In this document: positions 19,230-27,590 of the stretch, in pieces
Position numbering within the stretch: position 1 is the first letter of the stretch
How the letters are laid out: every line of letters begins with the position of its first letter
Assembly: GCF_016901855.1 (NCBI RefSeq)
Contig: NZ_JACJKY010000013.1
Coordinates: forward strand, 1 to 64,000
Direction: 5' to 3'
Source of the DNA: Merdimmobilis hominis
Lineage (GTDB): Bacteria > Bacillota > Clostridia > Oscillospirales > Ruminococcaceae
DNA length: 64,000 bases
Program-made: the position numbers and the translations under genes
Notes under the pieces: model-generated
What the model saw: only the letters and a program-made list of their open reading frames with translations
Told to the model about the DNA's origin: nothing
The model's database searches: none

Positions 19230-20174
19230 ATGAAAACGAAAGTATTTATCGACGGTCAGGAGGGAACGACCGGTTTGCAGATTTTCGAACGATTTGCAAA
19301 CCGCAGTGATATCGAACTGATCGAAATTCCGCCGGAGAAGCGGAAAGATCCGGCGGCACGTGCTGTATGCATTCATGCGTCGGATGTGACGTTTTTGTGC
19401 TTGCCGGATGCGGCGGCGATTGAGGCGGTGTCGCTTGTGCAAAGCGATACGGTACGCATCATCGACGCATCGACCGCACACCGGACAGCGCCGGGCTGGG
19501 CATACGGTTTTCCGGAATTGTCGGACGCGCACCGAAACGCGATTATTTCATCAAAGCGCGTGGCTGTTCCCGGATGCTATGCGAGCGGGTTTGCGGCGAT
19601 TGTCTATCCGCTCGTGCAGGCGAATATTCTGCCGCGCGACTATCCGGTGAGCTGTTTTGCCGTGAGCGGATACAGCGGCGGCGGCAAAAAAATGATCGCA
19701 CAATATGAGGAAGAAAACCGTGACAGCTGTTTTGATGCGCCGCGGATGTATGCGATGACGCAGCAGCACAAGCATCTGCGTGAGATGAAAGCAATTTCCG
19801 GATTGCTCACTGAACCGATTTTTTCGCCGATGGTGAGCGATTATTATAACGGCATGCTCGTGACGATTCCGATTCACAGACGGTGTCTGTCGCGTACAAT
19901 CAATCTTGCATCACTGCATGAGATGCTGAGCGCGCATTATGAGAACGCGCATTTTGTCAAAGTGATGCCGCTTTCGGCTGAAACTCAGACGGGCGGCTTC
20001 CTTGCGGCAAATCCGCTGGCAGGGACAAACGAAATGCGGCTTTATGTATGCGGTAACGATGACCGCATGACGGTGACTGCACAGTTTGATAACTTAGGAA
20101 AAGGTGCCTCGGGCGCTGCGGTGCAGTGCTTAAACCTGATGCTCGGCATCGATGAGGCAACAGGACTTGAATAA
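19230..20174 (+). CDS. argC: N-acetyl-gamma-glutamyl-phosphate reductase, short form
   Basis: Reduces N-acetylglutamyl phosphate to the semialdehyde with NADPH. The 314-residue product belongs to the shorter, less common ArgC form, with N-terminus KVFIDGQEGTTGLQIFERF, RIDASTAHR (seen as RIIDASTAHRTAPGW) and active-site Cys in VAVPGCYASGF (about residue 117). The usual long form begins with a GATGYTG-type motif, absent here. Start 19230 is chosen by homology and a weak GAGGCGAAACGGA site 16 bp after the argH stop. Confidence 0.93.
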   Translation: MKTKVFIDGQEGTTGLQIFERFANRSDIELIEIPPEKRKDPAARAVCIHASDVTFLCLPDAAAIEAVSLVQSDTVRIIDASTAHRTAPGWAYGFPELSDAHRNAIISSKRVAVPGCYASGFAAIVYPLVQANILPRDYPVSCFAVSGYSGGGKKMIAQYEEENRDSCFDAPRMYAMTQQHKHLREMKAISGLLTEPIFSPMVSDYYNGMLVTIPIHRRCLSRTINLASLHEMLSAHYENAHFVKVMPLSAETQTGGFLAANPLAGTNEMRLYVCGNDDRMTVTAQFDNLGKGASGAAVQCLNLMLGIDEATGLE

Positions 20175-20194
20175 AGAGAGAAGAAGGGAAACAA

Positions 20195-21430
20195 ATGATT
20201 GCGTTTAAAGATTTGCCGGTGATTCCGGGCGGCGTGTGTGCCGCACCCGGCTTTGTGGCAAACGGTGTGCACTGCGGATTGCGCAAAGCGAGCGATGCAC
20301 CCGATCTGGCGCTGATTTACAGCGAAACGCCGTGCAAAGCGGCGGCAGTCTATACACAGAATAAAGTCAAAGGCGCACCGATCGCCGTGACGAAGGCGCA
20401 CTTGGCACAGGGCGACATCCGTGCGGTCATTGTCAACAGCGGCAATGCCAACACGTGCAATATCGACGGAGAATATAAAGCCGAGCAGATGTGTGCGATT
20501 GCGGCACAGTGCTTAAACATCAACACCCATGAGGTGGCTGTGGCATCGACCGGCGTGATCGGCGAGGTATTGCCGATTGAGCCGATCCGCGACGCGGTAC
20601 CCGCGCTGGTCAAAGGTCTTTCGCGTGAAGGCAGCAAAGAAGCTTCCCGTGCGATTATGACGACCGACACCGTCAAAAAAGAATATGCCGTGCAGGTGAC
20701 AATCGGCGGAGAAACCGTTACGATCGGCGGCATGGCAAAGGGCAGCGGCATGATTCATCCGAATATGGCGACGATGCTTTGCTTTTTGACAACCGATGCG
20801 TGCATCGATCAGCCGCTTTTGCAGTTTGCACTGTCGCAGGTGACAAACGATACGTTCAACATGGTTTCGGTGGACGGCGATACCTCCACAAACGACACCG
20901 TACTGCTCCTTTCGTCGTCGCTTGCGAAAAACAAACCGATCATGGATGTCGACAGCGACGATTACCGTACGTTTGCAAACGCGCTGTACGTCGTGCTGAT
21001 GAATCTTTCCCGTATGATTGCGAAAGACGGCGAGGGTGCGACAAAACTGCTCGAATGCGTGGTAGACGGTGCACCGGACGATCATACAGCACGGACCGTT
21101 GCAAAATCGGTCATCACATCGACGCTGTTTAAATGTGCGATGTTCGGCAAAGATCCAAACTGGGGACGGATTTTGTGCGCGGTCGGCTATGCGGATGCCG
21201 ATGTGTCGCCGGACACTGTGAACGTGACGCTTTCTTCGAAAGCCGGCAGTGTGTGCGTGTGCCAGAACGGCCGCGGCACCACATTTGATCCGAATGCGGC
21301 ACAGGAAGTGCTCGTGCCGGATGAGATCACAATTCATGTCACACTCGGCGACGGCGCGTTCCATGCGGTTGCGTGGGGCTGTGACATGACGTATGATTAT
21401 GTAAAAATCAACGCCGACTATCATACGTGA
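20195..21430 (+). CDS. argJ: Ornithine acetyltransferase / N-acetylglutamate synthase
   Basis: Enzyme of the cyclic arginine pathway: moves the acetyl group from N-acetylornithine to glutamate, and in bifunctional forms also makes N-acetylglutamate from acetyl-CoA. 411 residues. The autoproteolysis motif KGSGMIHPNMATML (cleavage before Thr, near residue 191) separates alpha and beta chains. GKDPNWGRILCAVGYAD is conserved in the beta chain. argJ replaces argA and argE, and neither is present in the operon. It lies 20 bp after argC. Confidence 0.96.
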   Translation: MIAFKDLPVIPGGVCAAPGFVANGVHCGLRKASDAPDLALIYSETPCKAAAVYTQNKVKGAPIAVTKAHLAQGDIRAVIVNSGNANTCNIDGEYKAEQMCAIAAQCLNINTHEVAVASTGVIGEVLPIEPIRDAVPALVKGLSREGSKEASRAIMTTDTVKKEYAVQVTIGGETVTIGGMAKGSGMIHPNMATMLCFLTTDACIDQPLLQFALSQVTNDTFNMVSVDGDTSTNDTVLLLSSSLAKNKPIMDVDSDDYRTFANALYVVLMNLSRMIAKDGEGATKLLECVVDGAPDDHTARTVAKSVITSTLFKCAMFGKDPNWGRILCAVGYADADVSPDTVNVTLSSKAGSVCVCQNGRGTTFDPNAAQEVLVPDEITIHVTLGDGAFHAVAWGCDMTYDYVKINADYHT

Positions 21431-21454
21431 TGAAACGATAAAAGAGGGGAACAC

Positions 21455-22327
21455 ATGGAACAGCTTAAAAAGGTTATTTCCGAGGAATTGCGTGCACGCG
21501 TGCTGGTGGATGCACTTCCGTATATTCAAAAATATTATAATAAAATCGTCGTGATCAAATACGGCGGCGCGGCGATGAGTGATCCGGCGCTCAAGGAAGC
21601 GGTTATGCGCGATATCGTGCTGCTGTCGCTTGTCGGCATCAAAGTGGTATTGGTGCACGGCGGCGGCCCGGAAATTAACAGCATGCTCAAAAAACTCGGG
21701 ATCGAGCCGAAATTCGTCGGCGGCCTTCGTTACACCGACGCACAGACAATGGAAGTCGTGCAGATGGTGCTTGCCGGCAAGGTAAACAAGGACTTGGTGT
21801 CGCTGCTTGGTCAGTCCGGCGGAAAAGCACTCGGCCTTTGCGGTATGGACGGCCGCATGATCGAAGCCAAAAAGCTTGAAGGCGACGTGGATTTGGGATT
21901 TGTCGGCGAAATTACCGATGTGAATACCGAACCGATTCTTGATGCGCTCCAAAACGGCTATGTGCCGGTCGTATCGACAATCGGCATCGGCGAGGATTCT
22001 ACACTGTATAACATCAATGCAGATACCGCAGCGGCGAAAATCGCAGCGAAGCTGAATGCGGAAAACGTCATCCTGATGACCGATACACGCGGTCTTTTGC
22101 GTGACAAAGACGACGAAGAATCGCTCATTCCGGTGGTACAGGTGAGCGAAGTGCCGAAACTCATCAAAGAGGGAATTATCGGCGGCGGCATGATCCCGAA
22201 AGTGGACTGCTGTGTCGAAGCGGTGCGCCGTGGTGTCAAGCGTGCGTTCATCATCGACGGACGTATTCCGCACGCCATTTTAAACGAGATGCTTTCAAGC
22301 GAAGGCATCGGTACCATGGTGCTTTAA
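21455..22327 (+). CDS. argB: Acetylglutamate kinase
   Basis: Phosphorylates N-acetylglutamate with ATP. 290 residues, amino-acid-kinase fold: VVIKYGGAAM with the phosphate-binding Lys, VLVHGGGPEINSML, and the C-terminal IIGGGMIPKVDCCVEAVRRGV. The N-terminal helix of about 25 residues before the kinase fold is the extension usually linked to arginine-inhibited hexameric enzymes, so feedback inhibition is plausible. It lies 24 bp after argJ. Confidence 0.96.
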   Translation: MEQLKKVISEELRARVLVDALPYIQKYYNKIVVIKYGGAAMSDPALKEAVMRDIVLLSLVGIKVVLVHGGGPEINSMLKKLGIEPKFVGGLRYTDAQTMEVVQMVLAGKVNKDLVSLLGQSGGKALGLCGMDGRMIEAKKLEGDVDLGFVGEITDVNTEPILDALQNGYVPVVSTIGIGEDSTLYNINADTAAAKIAAKLNAENVILMTDTRGLLRDKDDEESLIPVVQVSEVPKLIKEGIIGGGMIPKVDCCVEAVRRGVKRAFIIDGRIPHAILNEMLSSEGIGTMVL

Positions 22328-22354
22328 ACAGCGAAGATAAAGGCGGGAGAACAC

Positions 22355-23530
22355 ATGAACATTTTTGAATTGGACCGGCAGTATATCATGGGGACATACC
22401 GCCGGCAGAATCTCTGCATCAAACAGGGCAGCGGTGCGGTGTGTACGGATGAATCGGGAAAAGAATATATCGATCTGGGCAGCGGCATCGGCGTCAATTC
22501 GCTCGGCTACTGCGACAAAGAATGGGCAGACGCCGTTTCGAAACAGGCGCATACCCTGCAGCATACATCAAATCTTTACTACAGCGCACCGGATGCAGAG
22601 CTTGCACAGATGCTGTGCGAGAAAACCGGCTATCAGAAGGTGCTGTTTCAAAATTCAGGTGCGGAAGCAAACGAATGCGCCATTAAAATTGCGCGTAAAT
22701 ACAGCGCAGACTGCTATGGCGAACAGGCTTGCCGCAACCGGATTTTAACGCTTGTCAATTCGTTTCACGGACGGACAGTCACAACGCTTGCCGCAACGGG
22801 ACAGGATGTATTCCACACGCATTTTTATCCGTTTACAGAGGGCTTTTCTTATGCGCCTGCAAACGATTTTGATGCAGTCAAGGCAGTGCTCGCTCAAGGC
22901 GGCTTCTGTGCGGTGATGTTTGAGCCGGTGCAGGGCGAAGGCGGTGTCATGGAGCTGGACGCAGATTTCTTAAAAGAAGTCGCCGACTACTGCGCGGCAC
23001 ATGATCTTTTGCTGATTGCCGATGAAGTGCAGACCGGCATGGGACGTACCGGCACGTTGCTTGCCTGCGAACAGCTTGGGGTCAAACCCGATGTTGTGAC
23101 GCTGGCAAAAGGACTTGGCGGCGGCTTGCCGATCGGTGCCGTACTTGCGAACGAAAAAACATGCAATGTACTCTCTTACGGCGATCACGGCACAACATTC
23201 GGCGGCAATCCGGTCGTATGCGCCGGTGCAAAGGTTGTGGTGTCGCGCGTGAGCGATCCGTCATTTTTGCTCGAAGTGCAGAAAAAAGGCGTCTTTTTAA
23301 AACGCAAGCTGCTTGCCTGCGAAGAAGTCACAGGCGTGAGCGGACTCGGCATGATGCTTGGTATTTCGCTCAAGACAAAAGAAGCGGCTAAAGTGTGTGC
23401 ACAGTGCATTGAAGCGGGTGTCATCGTTTTGACGGCGAAAAATAAAATTCGCCTGCTGCCGCCGCTGTCCATTTCGTGGGAAGAACTGACCGAGGGCGTC
23501 GAGCGTCTCATCTCGGTACTGAATGCATAA
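22355..23530 (+). CDS. argD: Acetylornithine aminotransferase
   Basis: PLP enzyme converting N-acetylglutamate semialdehyde to N-acetylornithine. 391 residues, class III aminotransferase: NSGAEANECAIKIARKY, SFHGRTVTTLAATGQ, LLIADEVQTGMGRTG and TLAKGLGGGLPIGA with the Schiff-base Lys (about residue 251). It follows argB by 27 bp with a GGCGGGAG site. Confidence 0.95.
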   Translation: MNIFELDRQYIMGTYRRQNLCIKQGSGAVCTDESGKEYIDLGSGIGVNSLGYCDKEWADAVSKQAHTLQHTSNLYYSAPDAELAQMLCEKTGYQKVLFQNSGAEANECAIKIARKYSADCYGEQACRNRILTLVNSFHGRTVTTLAATGQDVFHTHFYPFTEGFSYAPANDFDAVKAVLAQGGFCAVMFEPVQGEGGVMELDADFLKEVADYCAAHDLLLIADEVQTGMGRTGTLLACEQLGVKPDVVTLAKGLGGGLPIGAVLANEKTCNVLSYGDHGTTFGGNPVVCAGAKVVVSRVSDPSFLLEVQKKGVFLKRKLLACEEVTGVSGLGMMLGISLKTKEAAKVCAQCIEAGVIVLTAKNKIRLLPPLSISWEELTEGVERLISVLNA

Positions 23531-23545
23531 AGGGGAGAATTTCTG

Positions 23546-24457
23546 ATGAAACATTTATTGAAACTGCTCGATCTTTCCGCAGAGGAGATCACAGAGCTTT
23601 TAAACTTAGCCGATCAGCTTAAATACGAGCACAAAAACGGCATTGAGCACAAACATCTGGCAGGAAAAACACTTGCAATGATTTTTGAAAAAGCATCGAC
23701 ACGTACCCGCGTTTCGTTTGAGGTGGGTATGGATCAGCTTGGCGGCCACGGACTGTTTTTGAGCTCTTCGGAGCTGCAGATCGGACGCGGCGAGCCGGTC
23801 TGCGATACGGCACGCGTGCTGTCGCGCTACTGTGACGGTATCATGATCCGCACCTTTGCACAGGAAGAAGTCGAGCAGCTTGCAGAATACGGCTCGATTC
23901 CGGTCATCAACGGTCTGACTGATTTTGCACATCCGTGCCAGATCCTCGCCGACTTAATGACAATCCGCGAGCATAAAACAACGCTTGCCGGCTTAAAACT
24001 CTGCTTCATCGGCGACGCAAACAACATGTCGAACTCACTGATTGTCGGCTGCTTGAAAATGGGCATGCGCGTAAGCGTCGCAACACCGAAAAGCTATCCG
24101 TACAATCCGCAGATTCTTGCATTTGCAGAAGAATACGGCGATCAGTTTGAGCTGACCGACGATCCGAAAGTGGCTGCAAAAGATGCCGACGTGGTCGAAA
24201 CCGACGTGTGGGCTTCGATGGGCGACGAGGCACAGGCAGACAAACGCCGTGTCGATTTTGCCGGCTATCAGGTCAACGACGAGATCATGAAGCTTGCAAA
24301 ACCGGATGCAATGGTGCTCCACTGCCTGCCGGCACACCGCGGTGAGGAGATTACCGCCGAGGTGTTTGAAGCACATGCAAACGAGATTTTTGACGAGGCA
24401 GAAAACCGCCTGCACGCACAAAAAGCAGTTTTGGTGAAGCTTTTGGCTAACAAATAA
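23546..24457 (+). CDS. argF: Ornithine carbamoyltransferase
   Basis: Forms citrulline from ornithine and carbamoyl phosphate. 303 residues. The carbamoyl-phosphate motif is FEKASTRTRVSFEVGM and the ornithine/catalytic motifs are DFAHPCQILADLMTI and VLHCLPAHRGEEIT. Last gene of the operon, ending at a strong terminator. Carbamoyl phosphate synthetase genes are not in the window. Confidence 0.97.
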   Translation: MKHLLKLLDLSAEEITELLNLADQLKYEHKNGIEHKHLAGKTLAMIFEKASTRTRVSFEVGMDQLGGHGLFLSSSELQIGRGEPVCDTARVLSRYCDGIMIRTFAQEEVEQLAEYGSIPVINGLTDFAHPCQILADLMTIREHKTTLAGLKLCFIGDANNMSNSLIVGCLKMGMRVSVATPKSYPYNPQILAFAEEYGDQFELTDDPKVAAKDADVVETDVWASMGDEAQADKRRVDFAGYQVNDEIMKLAKPDAMVLHCLPAHRGEEITAEVFEAHANEIFDEAENRLHAQKAVLVKLLANK

Positions 24458-24469
24458 AACCTACAAGAA

Positions 24470-24514
24470 AAAAGCGGGAAAACGTCTGGGCTTTGTTGAC
24501 GTTTTCCCGCTTTT
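24470..24514 (+). terminator. Terminator of the arginine operon
   Basis: A 17-bp perfect stem (AAAAGCGGGAAAACGTC at 24470-24486 with its complement at 24498-24514) and an 11-base loop. The 3' arm overlaps the -35 of the next promoter. Confidence 0.92.
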
Positions 24515-24524
24515 CGTGTATAAT
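24496..24524 (+). promoter_or_regulatory. Promoter of the hydrogenase-like operon
   Basis: TTGACG (24496-24501), 17 bp, TATAAT (24519-24524). The -35 and spacer lie within the descending arm of the arg terminator. Confidence 0.8.
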
Positions 24525-24582
24525 TTAGAACAGAATGTGAACAAACCACACCTATAATTAACGAAAGAGCAGGAGGAGCAGA

Positions 24583-24849
24583 ATGAAACGTCTGGATGTC
24601 AACGTCTGCGTATGTACTCAGTGCGTCATGAACGGTGCGCTGGAGATTGCAGAATCAGTCAAAAGCTTGCAAAAGCTTAAAAATCAGCTCCGCTTCGACA
24701 CATCGGTTCGGGTGAATGCAACAGAAAAGCTGTGTGACGGCACATGTAAAGATGCATCACCGCTGGTGGTTGTTGACGGTGAGCCGATTGAAAAAGCAAC
24801 AAGTGATGCAGTGATGGCGAAAATCATTTCAAAAATTGCGAAAGGTTAA
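24583..24849 (+). CDS. Small thioredoxin-like iron-sulfur protein
   Basis: An 88-residue protein with Cys at 9, 11, 14, 51 and 55. The pattern CTQC...CDGTC followed by SPLVVVDGEP resembles the C-terminal half of thioredoxin-like [2Fe-2S] ferredoxins and NuoE, where C-x3-C is followed by a P-V-V-V-DG strand. It is 6 bp upstream of the hydrogenase-like gene and shares its promoter, so it is probably an electron-transfer partner. Cluster type is inferred, not shown. AGGAGGAG lies 5 bases before the ATG. Confidence 0.7.
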   Translation: MKRLDVNVCVCTQCVMNGALEIAESVKSLQKLKNQLRFDTSVRVNATEKLCDGTCKDASPLVVVDGEPIEKATSDAVMAKIISKIAKG

Positions 24850-24855
24850 GGGATT

Positions 24856-26340
24856 ATGAGAGGAATTTATACACCTGTTGTTCAGATCAGACGGCAGATT
24901 TTCAAAAAAGTAGCGCAGATTGCGTTCAGCGGAGAATTTGACCGTGTCGATCAGCTGCCGTACGAGATTATCAAAGGCGAAGTTGCATCGTATCGTGAAA
25001 GCGTATTTAAAGAGCGTGCAATCGTTGCGGAGCGCATCCGGCTGGCATGTGGATTGAATCTTCGTTCCGCCGGCGAGCACGCACCGATCTCCAAAGATTT
25101 CGGAAAAGCAATCACAACCGAGCGGGTGTTTGAGCTTCCGCTCATCAATGTGATTCCGTTTGCCTGCAATTCGTGTGAAACGACTTGCTATGAGGTGTCG
25201 GACAACTGTCAGGGATGTCTTGCACATCCGTGCAGCAGTGTCTGCCCGGTCAAAGCAGTGTCGATTGTAAACGGCAAATCTGTGATCGATAAAGAAAAAT
25301 GTTTGAAATGCGGACGCTGTGCAGATACCTGTCCGTATCACGCAATCATCAAACGCGAGCGTCCGTGTGCAGCAGCCTGCGGCGTCGGCGCAATCGAGAG
25401 CGATGAATTAGGCCGTGCAAAAATCAATTATGATAAATGTGTTTCCTGCGGTCAGTGTCTGGTTGCATGCCCGTTTGCGGCAATCGCAGACAAATCGCAG
25501 ATTCTGCAGCTGATCTTGGCGCTCAAGAGCGACAAAAAAGTCATCGCAGAAGTGGCACCGGCATTCGTCGGCCAGTTCGGCCCGCTTGCTACTCCGGCAA
25601 AAGTAAAAGCAGCGCTCTTGGCACTCGGCTTTGCAGATGTACGCGAAGTTGCAGTCGGTGCGGATGATGTTTCCGTTTCCGAGGCAGAGGAATTTTTGGA
25701 GCGCGTGCCGGAAGAGCTTCCGTTCCTGGCAACCTCCTGCTGCCCGTCGTGGTCGGTATTCGCAAAATCGGTACTCGGCGAGGACCTTTCCAAATGCGTA
25801 TCCATGTCGCTTACACCGATGGTTGCAACGGCACGCAAAATCAAAGAAGAAGATCCGAACGTCCGTGTCTGCTTCATCGGCCCGTGCGCATCGAAAAAAC
25901 TCGAGGCATTCCGCCGTACCGTGCGCAGTGACGTCGATTATGTCATCACCTACGAAGAGCTGATGGGCATTCTTGCGGCAAAAGACATCGACTTTACGGA
26001 AGAAGCAGAGATGAATCCGGACGATGCAGCATCTTCGACCGGCCGTAACTATGCGGTTTCGGGCGGCGTTGCAGCTGCAGTTGTAAGCTGCATCAAACGC
26101 ACCCATCCGGACAAGACCGTGCTGATTGACCGTGCGGAAGGTCTTGCAAACTGCAAGAAGATGCTCATGCTTGCAAAAGCGGGCAAACGCAACGGCTATT
26201 TGATCGAGGGCATGGCTTGCACAGGCGGCTGTGTCGGCGGCGCAGGCACCATTCAAGCACCGGTCAAATCGGCAGCACTTGTCAAGAAGTTTGCGGAAGA
26301 ATCGCCGTATGAAAACCGCTTCGACAAAGAGCAGAAATAA
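24856..26340 (+). CDS. [FeFe]-hydrogenase-like protein with ferredoxin domains
   Basis: Predicted cytosolic iron-only hydrogenase or hydrogenase-like sensor, 494 residues. Residues about 100-215 hold a Cys-rich region with CLKCGRCADTCP and CVSCGQCLVACP, two [4Fe-4S] ferredoxin motifs, plus extra Cys (CNSCETTC, CQGC, CSSVCP, CAAAC). The H-cluster domain follows with L1 TSCCPSW, L2 IGPCASKKLEA and L3 EGMACTGGCVGGAGT. L2 has Gly where catalytic group A enzymes have Met (MPC). This suggests a group B-type enzyme rather than the classic fermentative HydA. No HydE/F/G maturase gene is in the window. Confidence 0.88.
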   Translation: MRGIYTPVVQIRRQIFKKVAQIAFSGEFDRVDQLPYEIIKGEVASYRESVFKERAIVAERIRLACGLNLRSAGEHAPISKDFGKAITTERVFELPLINVIPFACNSCETTCYEVSDNCQGCLAHPCSSVCPVKAVSIVNGKSVIDKEKCLKCGRCADTCPYHAIIKRERPCAAACGVGAIESDELGRAKINYDKCVSCGQCLVACPFAAIADKSQILQLILALKSDKKVIAEVAPAFVGQFGPLATPAKVKAALLALGFADVREVAVGADDVSVSEAEEFLERVPEELPFLATSCCPSWSVFAKSVLGEDLSKCVSMSLTPMVATARKIKEEDPNVRVCFIGPCASKKLEAFRRTVRSDVDYVITYEELMGILAAKDIDFTEEAEMNPDDAASSTGRNYAVSGGVAAAVVSCIKRTHPDKTVLIDRAEGLANCKKMLMLAKAGKRNGYLIEGMACTGGCVGGAGTIQAPVKSAALVKKFAEESPYENRFDKEQK

Positions 26341-26353
26341 GAAAACCGAAAAG

Positions 26354-26382
26354 AAAAAACGGACGGGCTTCCGTCCGTTTTT
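26354..26382 (+). terminator. Terminator of the hydrogenase-like operon
   Basis: AAAAAACGGACGG / CCGTCCGTTTTT hairpin with a GCTT loop, between the hydrogenase-like gene and rsmE. Confidence 0.88.
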
Positions 26383-26408
26383 CGTTCAGTGAAAAAGGAG
26401 AAACGATC

Positions 26409-27128
26409 ATGCCGCGCTTTTTTGTGGATTCGATTGAAGAAGAACAGGTCTGCCTGACCGGAGAGGATGCCAAGCATCTTTCGCGTGTACTGCGGGTGCG
26501 CGTGGGCGATACGGTGACGCTGTGCAATAAACAGCGCAGAGAATGTACCGGTATTGTAGAATCGGTGTCTGCGGATGCGGTCATGCTGCGCACGGAAGAT
26601 CACCGCGACTGCGCGGCAGAACCCAGCCAGACCGTCACGCTGTATCAGGCGCTGCCAAAGGGCGATAAGCTCGATTTTATTGTGCAGAAAGCAGTGGAAC
26701 TGGGCGCGGCAAAGATCGTACCGGTGCTGACGCGGTACTGTGTGGTCAAAGTGGATCGTGCATCGTTTGAGAAAAAGCGCGTGCGGCTGAATCGTATTGC
26801 AGCCGAGGCGGCAAAGCAGTGCGGCCGCGGGATTCTGCCCGAAGTGGAGCCGCTTTTGACATTCGGCGAAGCGGTGGAGCGGATGAAGGGCGAAAAGGCG
26901 ATGGTCTGCTATGAGCATGGCGGCGCACCAATCCGGTCGCTCGTTTCTTCTGATGACACGGCGGTGTCTGTGTTTGTCGGCAGTGAGGGCGGATTTTCCG
27001 AGGAGGAAATTCAAAAACTTAATGACGCAGGTGTCCCGTGTGCAACACTCGGCAAGCTCATTCTGCGCTGTGAAACGGCGCCGATTGTCGCTTTATCACG
27101 GATTATGAACGAATTTGAAATTTTATAA
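26409..27128 (+). CDS. rsmE: 16S rRNA m3U1498 methyltransferase
   Basis: SPOUT-class SAM methyltransferase that methylates U1498 of 16S rRNA in the 30S subunit. 239 residues. An N-terminal PUA-like domain (MPRFFVDSIEEEQVCLTGEDAKHLSRVLRV region) is followed by the trefoil-knot domain with QKAVELGAAKIVPVLTRYCV, EAAKQCGRG and VFVGSEGGFSEEEI...LGKLILRCETAPI. AAAAGGAG precedes the ATG. It follows a terminator, so its promoter is probably in the short gap at 26383-26408 or by read-through. Confidence 0.94.
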   Translation: MPRFFVDSIEEEQVCLTGEDAKHLSRVLRVRVGDTVTLCNKQRRECTGIVESVSADAVMLRTEDHRDCAAEPSQTVTLYQALPKGDKLDFIVQKAVELGAAKIVPVLTRYCVVKVDRASFEKKRVRLNRIAAEAAKQCGRGILPEVEPLLTFGEAVERMKGEKAMVCYEHGGAPIRSLVSSDDTAVSVFVGSEGGFSEEEIQKLNDAGVPCATLGKLILRCETAPIVALSRIMNEFEIL

Positions 27129-27135
27129 AGAACAC

Positions 27136-27165
27136 TTGCACGAAAGACCAAAACAGGCGTATAAT
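27136..27165 (+). promoter_or_regulatory. Promoter of the small acidic membrane protein gene
   Basis: TTGCAC (27136-27141), 18 bp, TATAAT (27160-27165). Confidence 0.7.
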
Positions 27166-27194
27166 AGAACTACCAAAGGAAAGGGGTGTCCGGC

Positions 27195-27443
27195 ATGGAT
27201 AATAAGAAAAAAATCATCATTGCAGTAGCAGCTGGCGTTGCAGCAGTTGTGGGTGCAGCAGTAGCGGTTGCGGCATTTTTCAGAAAGAAAGCAAAATCGA
27301 TCAGCAATCAGCTCGATTATGATGCAAGCGTGTACTATGACGACGAGGATGCGTTTGCAGACGGGGACATCCTTGCATCAGACGAAGAGCCGGAGGAAGC
27401 AGAAGAACCGGCTTCCGATGAGGAAGAAGACATTAAATTCTGA
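27195..27443 (+). CDS. Small membrane protein with acidic tail
   Basis: An 82-residue protein of unknown function: a Lys-rich start, one Ala/Val-rich membrane segment (about residues 7-28), a short basic stop-transfer stretch, then a strongly acidic tail (DDEDAF, EEPEEAEEP, EEEDIKF). The ATG at 27195 is 8 bases after AAGGGG; GTG 27186 is an alternative that would add three residues. It has its own promoter and terminator. No family recognised. Confidence 0.65.
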   Translation: MDNKKKIIIAVAAGVAAVVGAAVAVAAFFRKKAKSISNQLDYDASVYYDDEDAFADGDILASDEEPEEAEEPASDEEEDIKF

Positions 27444-27453
27444 TGAAACGCTG

Positions 27454-27494
27454 AAAAAACAGGCAGGAAACGAAAAAATCCTGCCTGTTTTTTT
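27454..27494 (+). terminator. Terminator
   Basis: AAAAAACAGGCAGGA / TCCTGCCTGTTTTTTT hairpin with a ten-base loop after the small acidic membrane protein gene. Confidence 0.9.
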
Positions 27495-27524
27495 GGTTTA
27501 CAGGCGGCAAAACGCCCGTAATGC

Positions 27525-27553
27525 TTGACTTTATCGCGTGGATTCTTTAAAAT
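27525..27553 (+). promoter_or_regulatory. Promoter of glyQS
   Basis: TTGACT (27525-27530), 17 bp, TAAAAT (27548-27553). Only about 30 nt of leader is left, so no T-box can precede the gene. Confidence 0.7.
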
Positions 27554-27590
27554 GAAAGATACGACAAAATAAGTTGCAGGAGGAGCAGTT

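Noticed and set aside
20513-22273. Long open frame on the minus strand, 586 codons, opposite argJ and argB
   Set aside because: It encodes a His/Arg/Phe-rich product with no recognisable motif, lies entirely antisense to two certain genes, and arises from codon bias. Similar frames opposite ilvC, glyQS, the mannosidase and gfo genes were dropped for the same reason.
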